NCBI RefSeq assembly: GCF_030678875.1 | Contig: NZ_JAUUDS010000003.1 | Span: 62,001 to 126,000 of the forward strand | Direction of reading: 5' to 3' | Origin: Sphingomonas aurea | GTDB lineage: Bacteria > Pseudomonadota > Alphaproteobacteria > Sphingomonadales > Sphingomonadaceae | Length of the DNA stretch: 64,000 nucleotides | Shown: one piece after another, positions 1 to 8,426 of the stretch | Layout of the letters: every line of letters begins with the position of its first letter | Position numbering within the stretch: the stretch's first letter is position 1 | Notes under the pieces: generated by a model | Database searches by the model: none | Seen by the model: the letters and a program-made list of their open reading frames with translations, nothing else | Told to the model about the DNA's origin: nothing | Program-made: the position numbers and the translations under genes

Positions 1-163
1 CGATCAGGTCGGCCCAGTCGATCTGCTCGGCCGACAGCGGGTTCTCGGCATCGTGATTGGTGCCCGCCGACGACACCTCGACCCCGGGATGGTTCGCGAA
101 GACCTGCTCGGCGGTCGGGCTGCGCAGCCGGTTCTGGCTGCACACGAACAGGATACGCTTCAC
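1..163 (-). CDS. Low-molecular-weight protein tyrosine phosphatase-like protein (partial)
   Basis: N-terminal part only: the gene runs off the left edge, so 54 residues are visible. It starts with GTG and reads VKRILFVCSQNRLRSPTAEQ, which carries the C-x5-R phosphatase loop (Cys8, Arg14) in the first beta-strand/loop position typical of small predicted tyrosine phosphatases (COG4551-like). The GTG start overlaps the dprA stop in a GTGA junction, so it is the distal gene of a plsY-dprA operon and is probably translationally coupled. The substrate is unknown. The fold is fairly sure; catalytic activity cannot be judged without the C-terminal acid loop. Confidence 0.75.
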   Translation of the reverse strand, partial: MKRILFVCSQNRLRSPTAEQVFANHPGVEVSSAGTNHDAENPLSAEQIDWADLI

Positions 164-1239
164 GCCAGGCTGACCCGTCCGCCCGCATGGCGCACCAGTC
201 GCCCGGCGAGTTCCAGTTCCAGCAGGACCATCTGCACCGCCGCCGGCGCCGCGCCCGACTGGCGGATCAGTTCGTCGACCGGCACCGGCACGGGGCCGAG
301 CAGCGCGCCGACCCGGTCGCGCGTGGCATCGTCGGCATCCTGCGGCGGTGGCGCGGCGTAGCCGCTGGCGGGCGCACGCACCGCACGCGGGTCGATCGGG
401 CGGATCAGCTCCATCACGTCGGCGGCGTTCTGGACCAGGGTGGCGCCCTCGCGGATCAGCAGGTTGCAGCCTTGCGCGCGCGGATCGACCGGGCTGCCGG
501 GCACCGCCATCACCTCGCGCCCCGCCTCCGCCGCCAGCCGCGCGGTGATGAGCGACCCGGATTTCGGCGCCGCCTCGACCACCACCGTGCCGCTCGCCAG
601 CCCGGCGATGATGCGGTTGCGGAATGGGAAGTGGCGCGCACGCGGCTCGGTGCCGGGCGGTTGCTCGGCCAGCAGGAGACCGCGTATCGCGACCTCTTCC
701 TGCAGGCCGGCATTCTCGGGCGGGAAGACCACGTCGATGCCGCTGGCGATCACGCCGATCGTGCCGCCACCCAGCGCGCCCTGATGGGAGGCGGTGTCGA
801 TGCCGCGCGCCAGTCCGGACACCACGGTCGTTCCCTCCGCCGCCAGCTCCGCCCCCAGTTGCCGTGCGAACCGGCATGCCGCCGCCGAAGCATTGCGCGC
901 ACCGACGATGGCGACGCACGGCCGCGCCGCCAGCGTCAGGTCGCCACGCCACACCAGCACCGGCGGCGCATTGTCGAGCTGTGCGAGGAGCGGCGGATAG
1001 TCGGGATCGCCCAGGAACAGATATTGCGCGCCGAGCCGCGCCACCCGTTCCCGCTCGCGATTCACTTCGGCGAGCGGCGGCGGCACCGGCGGCGCGCCAC
1101 CGCCGCGGCGGGCGAGCCCCGGCAGCGCGTCGAGCGCGGCGGCGGCGCTGCCGAAGCGCGCGGTCAGCTGGCGATAGGCGACCGGACCGATCGTCGGCGT
1201 CCGGATCAGGCGCAGGCGCGCGCCGGTTTCGTCGTTCAC
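160..1239 (-). CDS. dprA: DNA-processing protein DprA
   Basis: DprA loads RecA on incoming single-stranded DNA during natural transformation. The protein is about 359 residues from the GTG at 1239, chosen because it follows the plsY stop by ten bases; longer versions would run into plsY. An N-terminal helix-hairpin-type region is followed by the Rossmann-like DprA core with the motif SGLARGIDTASHQGAL and the downstream GSPVDPRAQGCNLLIREGA stretch. A winged-helix-like C-terminal segment (DRVGALLGPVPVPVDELIRQ) resembles the DML1-type tail. It lies between plsY and a tyrosine phosphatase-like gene, an order common in alphaproteobacteria. No other competence genes are in view. Confidence 0.93.
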   Translation of the reverse strand: MNDETGARLRLIRTPTIGPVAYRQLTARFGSAAAALDALPGLARRGGGAPPVPPPLAEVNRERERVARLGAQYLFLGDPDYPPLLAQLDNAPPVLVWRGDLTLAARPCVAIVGARNASAAACRFARQLGAELAAEGTTVVSGLARGIDTASHQGALGGGTIGVIASGIDVVFPPENAGLQEEVAIRGLLLAEQPPGTEPRARHFPFRNRIIAGLASGTVVVEAAPKSGSLITARLAAEAGREVMAVPGSPVDPRAQGCNLLIREGATLVQNAADVMELIRPIDPRAVRAPASGYAAPPPQDADDATRDRVGALLGPVPVPVDELIRQSGAAPAAVQMVLLELELAGRLVRHAGGRVSLA

Positions 1240-1249
1240 GCGCGCGCGT

Positions 1250-1867
1250 CTACGCTTCGTCGGCCCGGGAGCGTCCGACCCGCGGCTCGGTGCCGGCGAG
1301 CAGCCGCTCGATATTGTCGCCATGTTTCCACACGACGATCAGCGCAAAGGCGAGCAGCACCAGCACCAGGTCGAAGCGGCCGAACAGCGCCGCCGATACC
1401 GGCGCGCTGACCGCCGCCGCCATCCCCGCGACCGCCGAGATGCGCAGCACCGCCAGCAGCCCCAGCCATACTGCCGCATAGACCAGCCCCGACGGCCAGT
1501 GCAGCGCCAGCACCACGCCCATCAGCGTCGCCACGCCCTTGCCACCGCGAAAGCGCAGCCAGACCGGATAGCAATGGCCGATAAACGCGCCGACCGCCGC
1601 CAGCACGCCCTCGCCTGGGAACAGCGCCTGGACCAGCAGCACCGCCGCCGATCCCTTCAGCAGGTCGAGCAGCAGCGTCGCCGCCGCCAGTCCCTTGCGC
1701 CCGGTGCGCAGCACGTTGGTGGCGCCGATATTGCCCGAGCCGATCTGGCGAAGGTCGCCGGCCCCGCCAAGTCGCGTCAGGATGATGCCAAACGGGATCG
1801 ACCCCAGCACATAGCCGATCACGATCGCAAGCGTCGGGGCCACCCAGAGTATTTCGGTGTGCAACAC
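1250..1867 (-). CDS. plsY: Glycerol-3-phosphate acyltransferase PlsY
   Basis: Inner-membrane enzyme that acylates glycerol-3-phosphate from acyl-phosphate, the first step of phospholipid synthesis. The family motifs GSIPFG, GSGNIGATNV and RGGKGVAT are all present between hydrophobic segments, and the protein is about 205 residues, the usual size. The start is uncertain: a run AAGGGGG sits just before GTG at 1867 and is better spaced for the TTG at 1864; ATG codons at 1885 and 1882 lack a clear Shine-Dalgarno. It is the first gene of the plsY-dprA-phosphatase operon and is divergent from murI. Confidence 0.93.
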   Translation of the reverse strand: MLHTEILWVAPTLAIVIGYVLGSIPFGIILTRLGGAGDLRQIGSGNIGATNVLRTGRKGLAAATLLLDLLKGSAAVLLVQALFPGEGVLAAVGAFIGHCYPVWLRFRGGKGVATLMGVVLALHWPSGLVYAAVWLGLLAVLRISAVAGMAAAVSAPVSAALFGRFDLVLVLLAFALIVVWKHGDNIERLLAGTEPRVGRSRADEA

Positions 1868-1996
1868 GTCCCCCTTCCGTTCCATCATACCAAAGGCGAA
1901 CGGTGTGTCCACCGACCAAGCCCAGCTGGCTCCAATGTCGAGCAGGCGCCGTCCTGGCATGATGGAGGGGCTTCGCAGCACGGCCGGCACCGCGCT

Positions 1997-2806
1997 ATGG
2001 CCCTCCTCATGCCCGATCACCGCCCGATCCTCTTCTTCGACTCCGGCGTCGGCGGGCTATCCGTCGTCGCGCCCACACTGGCGCTGATCCCCGATGCGCC
2101 GGTCGTCTACGCCGCCGACTCCGCCGGCTTCCCCTATGGCACCCGGACCGAGGCGGAGATCGCCGCGCGGGTGCCGGCGCTGCTCGGCCGGCTGGTTGAG
2201 CGCTATCGCCCGCGGCTGGTGGTGATCGCCTGCAACACCGCTTCGACCATCGCATTGCCGGCGGTGCGTGCCGCGCTCGACCTGCCTGTCGTCGGCACGG
2301 TGCCCGCGATCAAGCCGGCCGCCGCGATGAGCGCGACCCGCGTCATCGGTGTGCTCGGCACCGAGGCGACGGTGCGCCAGCCCTATGTCGACGATCTCGC
2401 TACGCGGTTCGCGGGCGACTGCATCGTCCTGCGTCACGGATCGGCGGCGCTGGTCGAGATGGCGGAGGAGACGCTAGCCGGCGTTCCGCCATCGCTCGAC
2501 CGGATCGGCACCGAGCTGGCCGGCCTGTTCAGCCAGCCGCAGGGCGAGCGGATCGACGTGATCGTGAACGCCTGCACCCACTTTCCGCTGCTGGAGGGCG
2601 ACATGGCGGCGGTGGCGCCGACGGGCGTCCGCTTCGTCGATGGCGGCCCGGGCATCGCGCGCCGTATCGCGTCGCTGACACAGGGGCAGGACTGGCCCGC
2701 GACATCACCGCCGGGCCGCCTCGTCTTCACGCGCCTGGGCGAACGCGAGCGGCAGATCGCCGCCGGGCTGGCGAGGCGTGGCTTTCCGGTCGCAGAGGCA
2801 CTGTAG
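1997..2806 (+). CDS. murI: Glutamate racemase
   Basis: Converts L-glutamate to D-glutamate for peptidoglycan precursors in the cytoplasm. The protein is 269 residues from ATG 1997 (a second ATG at 2009 is equally possible). It shows FDSGVGGLSV at the N-terminus, YAADSAGFPYG, the first catalytic cysteine in VIACNTASTIALP, and the second in VNACTHFPLLEGD, so both acid/base cysteines are intact. The gene is divergent from plsY with about 130 bases between the starts, and it points toward hemA. Confidence 0.95.
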   Translation: MALLMPDHRPILFFDSGVGGLSVVAPTLALIPDAPVVYAADSAGFPYGTRTEAEIAARVPALLGRLVERYRPRLVVIACNTASTIALPAVRAALDLPVVGTVPAIKPAAAMSATRVIGVLGTEATVRQPYVDDLATRFAGDCIVLRHGSAALVEMAEETLAGVPPSLDRIGTELAGLFSQPQGERIDVIVNACTHFPLLEGDMAAVAPTGVRFVDGGPGIARRIASLTQGQDWPATSPPGRLVFTRLGERERQIAAGLARRGFPVAEAL

Positions 2807-2819
2807 TCGCGGCGATATA

Positions 2820-2857
2820 GGACAATATGTCCAAGCTGCCGATCACCGTTATCGGTG
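2820..2857. promoter_or_regulatory. Two small palindromes upstream of hemA
   Basis: Between murI and hemA are two perfect inverted repeats: GGACA-ATA-TGTCC (2820-2832) and CACCG-TTAT-CGGTG (2844-2857). The first has operator-like symmetry. The interval also contains an ATG at 2827 opening a 14-codon frame (MSKLPITVIGGSRW) that ends at 2871, 30 bases before the hemA start. Neither palindrome has a following T-run, so a terminator reading is weak. Function is not known; this is a description of what is there. Confidence 0.35.
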
Positions 2858-2901
2858 GATCGCGCTGGTAAACGAGGACCGGTGCCGCTAAGTGCCGGCT
2901 C

Positions 2902-4146
2902 ATGACCGTTGACGGCACCGATCAGCCGCGCGTGGATTATTCGCGCGTCTTCACCCAGGCGATCGATCGCCTGCATGCCGAGGGCCGCTACCGGGTCTTC
3001 ATCGATATCCTGCGCAACAAGGGTGCGTTCCCCAATGCGCGCTGCTTCGCCGGGCATAACGGGCCGAAGCCGATCACCGTCTGGTGCTCCAACGACTATC
3101 TCGCCATGGGCCAGCACCCCAAGGTGATCGCGGCGATGGAAGAGGCGCTGCACGACGTCGGCGCCGGATCGGGCGGAACCCGCAATATTGGTGGCAACAC
3201 CCACTATCACGTCGACCTTGAGGGCGAGCTCGCCGACCTGCACGGCAAGGAGGCGGCGCTGCTGTTCACCAGCGGCTATGTCTCCAACGAGGCGACGCTG
3301 GCGACCATGGCGAAGATCCTGCCGGGCTGCGTGATCTTCTCCGACGAACTCAACCACGCCTCGATGATCGCGGGCATCCGCAACGCCGGGTGCGAGAAGC
3401 GCATCTTTCGCCACAACGACCTGGCCCATCTGGAAGAGCTGCTCGCCGCCGAGGATCCCGGCGTGCCCAAGCTGATCGCGTTCGAGAGCGTCTACTCGAT
3501 GGAGGGCGATGTCGCGCCGATCGGGGCGATCTGCGACCTGGCCGACCGATACAACGCGCTGACCTATCTCGACGAGGTCCACGCGGTCGGCATGTACGGC
3601 GCCCGCGGTGGCGGCATTTCGGAGCGGGACGAGGTCGCGCATCGGCTGACGATCATCGAGGGGACGCTGGGCAAGGCGTTCGGAGTGATGGGTGGCTATA
3701 TCGCCGCCGACCGGATGATCGTCGACGTGATCCGCAGCTACGCGCCGGGGTTCATCTTCACCACCAGCCTGTCGCCGGTACTGGTCGCCGGGGTGCTGGC
3801 GAGCGTGCGCCACCTGAAGGCGTCGTCGGTCGAGCGTGAGGGGCAGCAGGCCTCCGCCGCGCGTTTGAAGGCGATGCTGGCGGATGCCGGCCTGCCGGTG
3901 ATGCTGGGCGAGACGCACATCGTGCCGGTGATGGTCGGCGACCCTGTAAAGGCCAAGAAGATCAGCGACATCCTGCTCGCCGAGTACGGGGTGTACGTCC
4001 AGCCGATCAACTATCCCACCGTCCCCCGCGGCACGGAGCGGCTGCGCTTCACTCCTGGCCCCGCGCACGACGAGGCGATGATGCGCGAGCTGACCGAGGC
4101 GCTCGTCGAGATCTGGGGCCGGCTGGAGCTGAAGAAGGCGGCCTAG
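2902..4146 (+). CDS. hemA: 5-aminolevulinate synthase (C4/Shemin pathway)
   Basis: PLP enzyme that condenses glycine with succinyl-CoA to give 5-aminolevulinate, the first step of heme synthesis in alphaproteobacteria. The protein is 414 residues, as usual. It has the alpha-oxoamine synthase features: glycine-rich [13 protein letters not shown] near residues 90-105, [25 protein letters not shown], and the PLP-binding lysine K258 in [14 protein letters not shown]. It starts with ATG at 2902 with no strong Shine-Dalgarno. Its TAG stop lies inside the tip of the miniature element at 4143-4334, and the next gene is convergent. Confidence 0.97.
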   Translation: MTVDGTDQPRVDYSRVFTQAIDRLHAEGRYRVFIDILRNKGAFPNARCFAGHNGPKPITVWCSNDYLAMGQHPKVIAAMEEALHDVGAGSGGTRNIGGNTHYHVDLEGELADLHGKEAALLFTSGYVSNEATLATMAKILPGCVIFSDELNHASMIAGIRNAGCEKRIFRHNDLAHLEELLAAEDPGVPKLIAFESVYSMEGDVAPIGAICDLADRYNALTYLDEVHAVGMYGARGGGISERDEVAHRLTIIEGTLGKAFGVMGGYIAADRMIVDVIRSYAPGFIFTTSLSPVLVAGVLASVRHLKASSVEREGQQASAARLKAMLADAGLPVMLGETHIVPVMVGDPVKAKKISDILLAEYGVYVQPINYPTVPRGTERLRFTPGPAHDEAMMRELTEALVEIWGRLELKKAA

Positions 4147-4334
4147 AGCATTACCGTATCAGGTGGGATCATCGGCACGGAGGTGATTTCGACATCGTGC
4201 AAGGCGTGAGGAGGGAGCGATGCCGCAGCATCGTGACCGACGAACTACGCAGCACGACGTCGAAAGCGCCCCGCCGCGCAGCGGTCGCCCGCAGGGCGAT
4301 GACGGTGGTTCAACCTGATGCGGTAATGCTCTAG
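4143..4334. mobile_element. MITE-like palindromic element with CTAG target-site duplication
   Basis: The two ends are perfect 14-bp inverted repeats CTAGAGCATTACCG (4143-4156 and, inverted, 4321-4334). The similarity continues inward (TATCAGGTGG against CATCAGGTTG), and a second inverted match lies further in (TTCGACATCGTGC against TTCGACGTCGTGC). There is no open frame of note in the 184-bp body, so it looks like a non-autonomous miniature element. CTAG flanks the body on both sides and supplies the TAG stop of hemA on the left and of the convergent DUF3429 gene on the right. Long inverted ends point to a folded-back structure. The transposase family is not known. Confidence 0.7.
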
Positions 4335-4822
4335 CCGCTCACGTTCAGTCTTATCAGAATGCCGGCGACGATGGTCAGCCCGCCCAGCCCCGACGACAGT
4401 GGAACGCGCAGCGCCATCCATCCGGCCGGCACCTCGCTCGTCGAGACGAGGTGACGGTCGACCACCAGGGTCAGCAGGATCGCGCTGCCAAGGACCATCG
4501 CCGGCCACGCCTGAGGCAGGTGCGGCAGCGTCCATGAGGCGGCGATCAGCATCGCGAACGCGACCAGCGACGGCACGACGGCCACAGTGACCAGACGCCC
4601 CTGCCCTTCCGTGCGGCGCATCGCGAAACCCCACCAGATCCCGCCCAGAAAGCTGAGGATCAACGCGCCATAGATCATCGCCAGCCAGTAACCGGCAAGC
4701 GCGAGGATGCCCCCCATGTCCCCAGCGGACCGCGATCCCAGAACCATCAGCAGCACCGCCGCGATCTGCGGCAGCAGGCCCGCAAACCCCAGCGCCTTCG
4801 CGACTCCACCGACGCGTGCCAT
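4331..4822 (-). CDS. DUF3429 family integral membrane protein
   Basis: A 163-residue hydrophobic protein with four or five predicted membrane segments, beginning near GFAGLLPQIAAVLLMVLG. The motif SFLGGIWWGFAMRR after the second or third helix is typical of DUF3429 proteins. Function unknown. The ATG at 4822 overlaps the stop of the upstream Uma2-family gene (ATGA), so the two are translationally coupled. Its own TAG stop coincides with the right tip of the miniature element. Confidence 0.75.
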   Translation of the reverse strand: MARVGGVAKALGFAGLLPQIAAVLLMVLGSRSAGDMGGILALAGYWLAMIYGALILSFLGGIWWGFAMRRTEGQGRLVTVAVVPSLVAFAMLIAASWTLPHLPQAWPAMVLGSAILLTLVVDRHLVSTSEVPAGWMALRVPLSSGLGGLTIVAGILIRLNVSG

Positions 4823-5385
4823 CAGTCGATCACGATCGTGGCGTCGGTGCCCGGAACGGGGATCGGCTCGCCGAAGCGCGCACTGGCATTGCCGGTATAT
4901 TCGCCCGCTACGGGGTCGGAGAAGATGTGCACCGTGGCACGCTCCCCATCGATCACCCAGTAGTGCGAGATGCCTGCACGGGCGTAGGCGAGCCGCTTGA
5001 TGCCCAGATCGCGCTGGCTGGTCGTCTCCGCCACTTCGATCGCCAGAGCCAATTCCACCGGTTCGAGCAAGCGCTGCTCGACGATCGGCGCACGCAACAC
5101 GGCGACGTCGCAGCTCAATACGGTGTCGTCTCCCAGATCGAGCCCGACCTCACCCCGGATCAGGTCTTCTGGAACGATCCTCGCCAGGCGGATGACGATC
5201 TTGGCCTGCCGGGCCGCGTGCCGATTGTGCGGCGGATTCATCCGCTCCAGCTCTCCATGGACCAGTTCCACCTTCATATCGGCAAACGCACCCGCCTCCC
5301 CCATCCGGACGAACTCGGCGGTAGAGAAGCGGGCGCGGAACGACGAGTCCAGCGGAGTCGCCGAGATCGCAGCGGGACGGTTCAT
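4822..5385 (-). CDS. Uma2 family (DUF820) putative nuclease
   Basis: 187 residues with the Uma2/DUF820 layout, a PD-(D/E)XK-like fold. An N-terminal FSTAEFVRMGEAGAF segment is followed by KVELVHGELERMNP, then SCDVAVLRAP and LAIEVAETTSQRDLGIKRL, then YARAGISHYWVID. The D and E-x-(A/V) residues in the last three segments match the expected catalytic positions. Such genes are abundant in cyanobacteria and scattered in proteobacteria; the true substrate is unknown. It is coupled to the DUF3429 gene by an ATGA overlap. Confidence 0.8.
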   Translation of the reverse strand: MNRPAAISATPLDSSFRARFSTAEFVRMGEAGAFADMKVELVHGELERMNPPHNRHAARQAKIVIRLARIVPEDLIRGEVGLDLGDDTVLSCDVAVLRAPIVEQRLLEPVELALAIEVAETTSQRDLGIKRLAYARAGISHYWVIDGERATVHIFSDPVAGEYTGNASARFGEPIPVPGTDATIVID

Positions 5386-5416
5386 GCCGTCGCACTAACA
5401 GCAAAACCCGCCACCG

Positions 5417-6121
5417 TCACACCGCCGCCAGCGCGCCGGTGGCGATAACGGGGCCGGTCGGCTTGCCGGTCGGGGAGCCGCCGGGCGGCTCGACCGAGAT
5501 GGCGAGCGTCGCGCCCGCAGCGATCCTCACGCGGTCCGCCTGCGGCAGGGCGAGCAGCGTCGCGTCGCGTGCCAGCAGACCGAGCGCATGCGGCACGCCG
5601 TCGCCGCCGATCACCCAGAGCTGCGCGGCGCGACCGGCCGGCACCTTGGGTGCAGCGGTAACGCGCAGACTGCCGTCGCCGGGATCGAACGACGCCGCGA
5701 CCGCCGCTCCCTCGCCACCGATCGCCGCGACCAGCGTCGGCTGCGCCGCCTCGGGCGCAGGTGCCTCGATCGGGGGCGATCCCGGGGGTGGCCCGCCGCC
5801 GGGGCGCAGCGCTACGATGACCAGCAGGCACGCCGCCAGCGCGCTGCTCGCGATCGCCAGTAGCGGCCAGGGGAAGCGGCGCACACGCGGCATCGCCACC
5901 CCGCCCAGGCTGGCGTCGATCCGGTCGATCAGCTCGGCCGGCGGCTCCACCTCGGGCCAAAGGTCGAACAGCTGTGCCAGCCACTGGCGCCAGCGCTCGA
6001 CCTCGGCCGCGAAGCCGGGGTCGGCGAGTACGCGGCGCAGCGCAGCGGCACGCTCCTCACCCTCGATCAGGCCCAGCGCCAGCTCGGCGGCGGCCATGTC
6101 CGTGTCCTCGTCAATCGCCAC
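5417..6121 (-). CDS. Anti-sigma factor, RskA-like
   Basis: 234 residues. A short cytoplasmic N-terminal region (AAAELALGLIEGEERAAALR) of the anti-sigma type lacks the zinc-binding H-x3-C-x2-C motif. One transmembrane segment follows at about residues 83-106 (PWPLLAIASSALAACLLVIV). A periplasmic RskA C-terminal domain comes next, with QLWVIGGDGVPHALGLL and a Pro-rich tail. It overlaps the ECF sigma gene by 11 bases, as expected for a cognate pair: it should hold the sigma factor at the membrane until a periplasmic signal arrives. The signal is unknown. Confidence 0.85.
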   Translation of the reverse strand: MAIDEDTDMAAAELALGLIEGEERAAALRRVLADPGFAAEVERWRQWLAQLFDLWPEVEPPAELIDRIDASLGGVAMPRVRRFPWPLLAIASSALAACLLVIVALRPGGGPPPGSPPIEAPAPEAAQPTLVAAIGGEGAAVAASFDPGDGSLRVTAAPKVPAGRAAQLWVIGGDGVPHALGLLARDATLLALPQADRVRIAAGATLAISVEPPGGSPTGKPTGPVIATGALAAV

Positions 6122-6683
6122 GGTCGAGACACTCCTTCAATCGCGCCAGCCCGCGCCGGATCCAGCTCTTCGCCGTGCCCAGCGGCACATGTCGCCGCTC
6201 GGCGATCTCGGCATAGGTCACCCCGTCGAAGAAGGCGGTGCGGATCGCCTCGCGCTGGCGGTCCTCCAGCTCGCGCAGGCAGTCGTGCAGGCTGTGGCGC
6301 TCGCCCGCCTCGACCAGCAGCGCCTCGGCGTCGGGCTCGGGGTCGGGCAGGTCGGGTGCCTCTTCCAGCCGGGCGGTGCGGCGGACGCCGTGCGCGCGGC
6401 GCCAGTCGATCGCCTTGTTGCGCGCGATCGTCGCCAGCCAGCTGATCGGGCTCGCACGGCCGGGTTCCCAGCCCCCTGCCCGCTTCCAGATGACGAGATA
6501 CACGTCGTGCAACACATCCTCCGCCGCCGATCGATCGCCGCAGATACGCAGCACGATCCCGAATAGCTTCGCTGAGGTCAGGCGATAGAGTTCGTGAAAC
6601 GCGACGCGGTCCTCGCTGCCGGTCGCGACCAGCGTGGCGGCCAGATGCGCGCGGGCATCGTCGGTCGAGGTCCGGCGCATCAT
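6111..6683 (-). CDS. ECF-type RNA polymerase sigma factor
   Basis: 190 residues with sigma region 2 (FHELYRLTSAKLFGIVLRIC, then DVLHDVYLVIWKRAGGW and SWLATIARNKAIDWRR) and region 4 (DCLRELEDRQREAIRTAFFD, VTYAEIAERRHVPLGTAKSW). The architecture matches SigK/RpoE-like ECF factors that pair with RskA-type anti-sigma proteins. The start is one of two adjacent ATG codons (6683 or 6680), and the first overlaps the stop of the upstream amidohydrolase (ATGA). It is expected to direct its own operon, but I could not identify a convincing ECF promoter upstream. Confidence 0.92.
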   Translation of the reverse strand: MMRRTSTDDARAHLAATLVATGSEDRVAFHELYRLTSAKLFGIVLRICGDRSAAEDVLHDVYLVIWKRAGGWEPGRASPISWLATIARNKAIDWRRAHGVRRTARLEEAPDLPDPEPDAEALLVEAGERHSLHDCLRELEDRQREAIRTAFFDGVTYAEIAERRHVPLGTAKSWIRRGLARLKECLDRGD

Positions 6684-8005
6684 TCCTCCAGCCGTTTGGC
6701 GACGACGCCGTCGTGCATGACGAAGTCCACCCGCTCCAGCCGGCGGACATCGTCGAGCGGCGATCCGGTGACCGCGATCAGGTCCGCCGCCCGGCCGGGC
6801 GCCAGCGTGCCGATCCGGTCGGATTCACCCAGCAGATCGGCCGCGGCGACCGTTGCGGTGCGGATCGCCTGCATGGGGGTCATGCCGATCTTGTCGACCA
6901 GCAGCGCGAACTCCTGCGCGTTGATGCCGTGCCTGGACACGCCTGAATCGGTGCCGAAGGCGAACTTCACGCCCGCCTTCAGCGCCCGGCGATGGCTGTC
7001 GACCATCGCCGCCGCCGCGGCTTCCGCCTTGGGGATGGTCGCCGGCGGCAGAACGCCGGCGCGCGCCTGCGCAAGTGCCGCGACCGGTGCCAGCTCGGTC
7101 GGGACCAGATAGGCCCCGGTCTTCTTCAGCAGGGCGATCGCCTCGTCGTCGAGGAAGCTGCCATGCTCGATCGAATCGACGCCCGCCTGCAACGCCGCCT
7201 TGGTCCCGTCGGCGGCGTGGCTGTGCGCGGCGACCTTGCGGCCCAGGCCGTGCGCCGTCTCGACGATCGCGCGCATCTCCTCGGGCGTGAAGGCGCGGCC
7301 CAGGCCGCCGGCGACGTTCGACAGCACGCCGCCGGTCGCGGTGATCTTCACCACCTCCGCGCCCAACCCGATCTGACGCCGCGTCGCACGGCGGCAATCG
7401 TCGGCGCCGTCGCAGGTATTCTCGACCGTGCCCGCAACCGCATGGGCGAACGGCTCGGCCAGCCCGTTCAGCGGGTCGCCATGCCCGCCGGTAACCGAGA
7501 TCGGCATGCCGGCATTGACGATCGTCGGCCCCTCGACATCGCCGCGCGCGATCGCGTCGCGCAGGGCGCGGATGCCGCGCGCGTCGCCGCCCAGATCGCG
7601 AACCGTGGTGAAGCCGGCCATCAGCGTGGCGCGCGCATTGCCGGCGCCGTAGAGCAGGTCGTCGGCGGCCTCGGTATTCAGCGCCGTCATCCGCGCCCGC
7701 GCCGGATCGCCACCGATGCCGAGCAGGTGGACATGCATGTCGACCAGCCCGGGCAGCACGAAGCGGTCGCGCAGGTCGATCAGCTTCGCGCCGGCGGGCG
7801 GCGGCACGAAGCCGTCGCGGATCTCGACGACCTTGCCGCCCTGCACCACCACCGTACTGTGGCCGCGCGGCCGCTCTCCGGGACGATCGAGCAATGTGCC
7901 GGCGTGGATGTAGGTGATCGAAGCGGGCGGCGCAGTGGGAGCCGGCTGGGCGATGGCGGTCCCCGCCATCATCATCGCAGCCAGCGTGCCCGACATCGTC
8001 TTCAT
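6680..8005 (-). CDS. Exported metal-dependent amidohydrolase
   Basis: 441 residues with an N-terminal signal peptide (MKTMSGTLAAMMMAGTAIAQ) and a full amidohydrolase TIM-barrel. The metal ligands DMHVH, the carboxylated-lysine position in EVVKITATGG, the histidines in KVAAHSHAADG and SIEHGSF, and the aspartate in FGTDSG can all be seen. The closest groups are the imidazolonepropionase-like and Xaa-Pro/Xaa-Arg dipeptidase amidohydrolases of periplasmic type; the substrate is probably an N-acyl or dipeptide compound. The RBS GGGGAGG lies just upstream. It is the first gene of a coupled operon with the sigma and anti-sigma genes, which links it to that regulon. Confidence 0.85.
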   Translation of the reverse strand: MKTMSGTLAAMMMAGTAIAQPAPTAPPASITYIHAGTLLDRPGERPRGHSTVVVQGGKVVEIRDGFVPPPAGAKLIDLRDRFVLPGLVDMHVHLLGIGGDPARARMTALNTEAADDLLYGAGNARATLMAGFTTVRDLGGDARGIRALRDAIARGDVEGPTIVNAGMPISVTGGHGDPLNGLAEPFAHAVAGTVENTCDGADDCRRATRRQIGLGAEVVKITATGGVLSNVAGGLGRAFTPEEMRAIVETAHGLGRKVAAHSHAADGTKAALQAGVDSIEHGSFLDDEAIALLKKTGAYLVPTELAPVAALAQARAGVLPPATIPKAEAAAAAMVDSHRRALKAGVKFAFGTDSGVSRHGINAQEFALLVDKIGMTPMQAIRTATVAAADLLGESDRIGTLAPGRAADLIAVTGSPLDDVRRLERVDFVMHDGVVAKRLEE

Positions 8006-8062
8006 CGCGGTTCCTCCCCTGTCCGGCAGAACCTTGCCCGCCCGCGCCGTCCGGTCAATGGC

Positions 8063-8353
8063 TCACGCGTTGCGCTTCACGCTCTCGGCCATTCGCGCCA
8101 GCTGTTCGGGGGTTGCCTCTGCCTGATGGAGCGCCTTCCACTCGGCATAAGGCATGCCGTAGATCGCGGTGCGCGCCGTCTCGCGGTCCAGACCGCCCGC
8201 CTCGCCGACCCAGTCGGACAGGCAGTTGCGACAGAAACCGGCCAGCCCCATCAGGTCGACATTCTGCGCGTCAGTCCGATGCCGCAAGTGGCGCACCAGC
8301 CGGCGAAAAGCGGCCGCTGCTGCGGCGTCGTCCAGGCGGTCCAGCTCATCCAT
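8063..8353 (-). CDS. DUF1244 domain protein
   Basis: 96 residues from ATG 8353, which has a well-placed GGAG eight bases upstream; open frame continues further upstream but would overlap pyk. The signature MGLAGFCRNCLSDWV and the following GMPYAEWKALHQ define DUF1244, a small all-helical alphaproteobacterial family with two conserved cysteines and no known role. It sits head-to-head with pyruvate kinase, a neighbourhood I recall as common in alphaproteobacteria. It is followed 57 bases later by the amidohydrolase on the same strand. Confidence 0.88.
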   Translation of the reverse strand: MDELDRLDDAAAAAAFRRLVRHLRHRTDAQNVDLMGLAGFCRNCLSDWVGEAGGLDRETARTAIYGMPYAEWKALHQAEATPEQLARMAESVKRNA

Positions 8354-8426
8354 TCGTATTCTCCGAGGTTGATCGACGGCAGATAGTGGGTAGGACGGCC
8401 GCTCGCACCCCAGGGAAGCACAATCG

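Noticed and set aside
4143..4334. Reading the element as a simple bidirectional terminator
   Set aside because: It is 192 bp with long imperfect inverted ends and CTAG flanks, which fits a miniature mobile element better; a terminator role could still be secondary.
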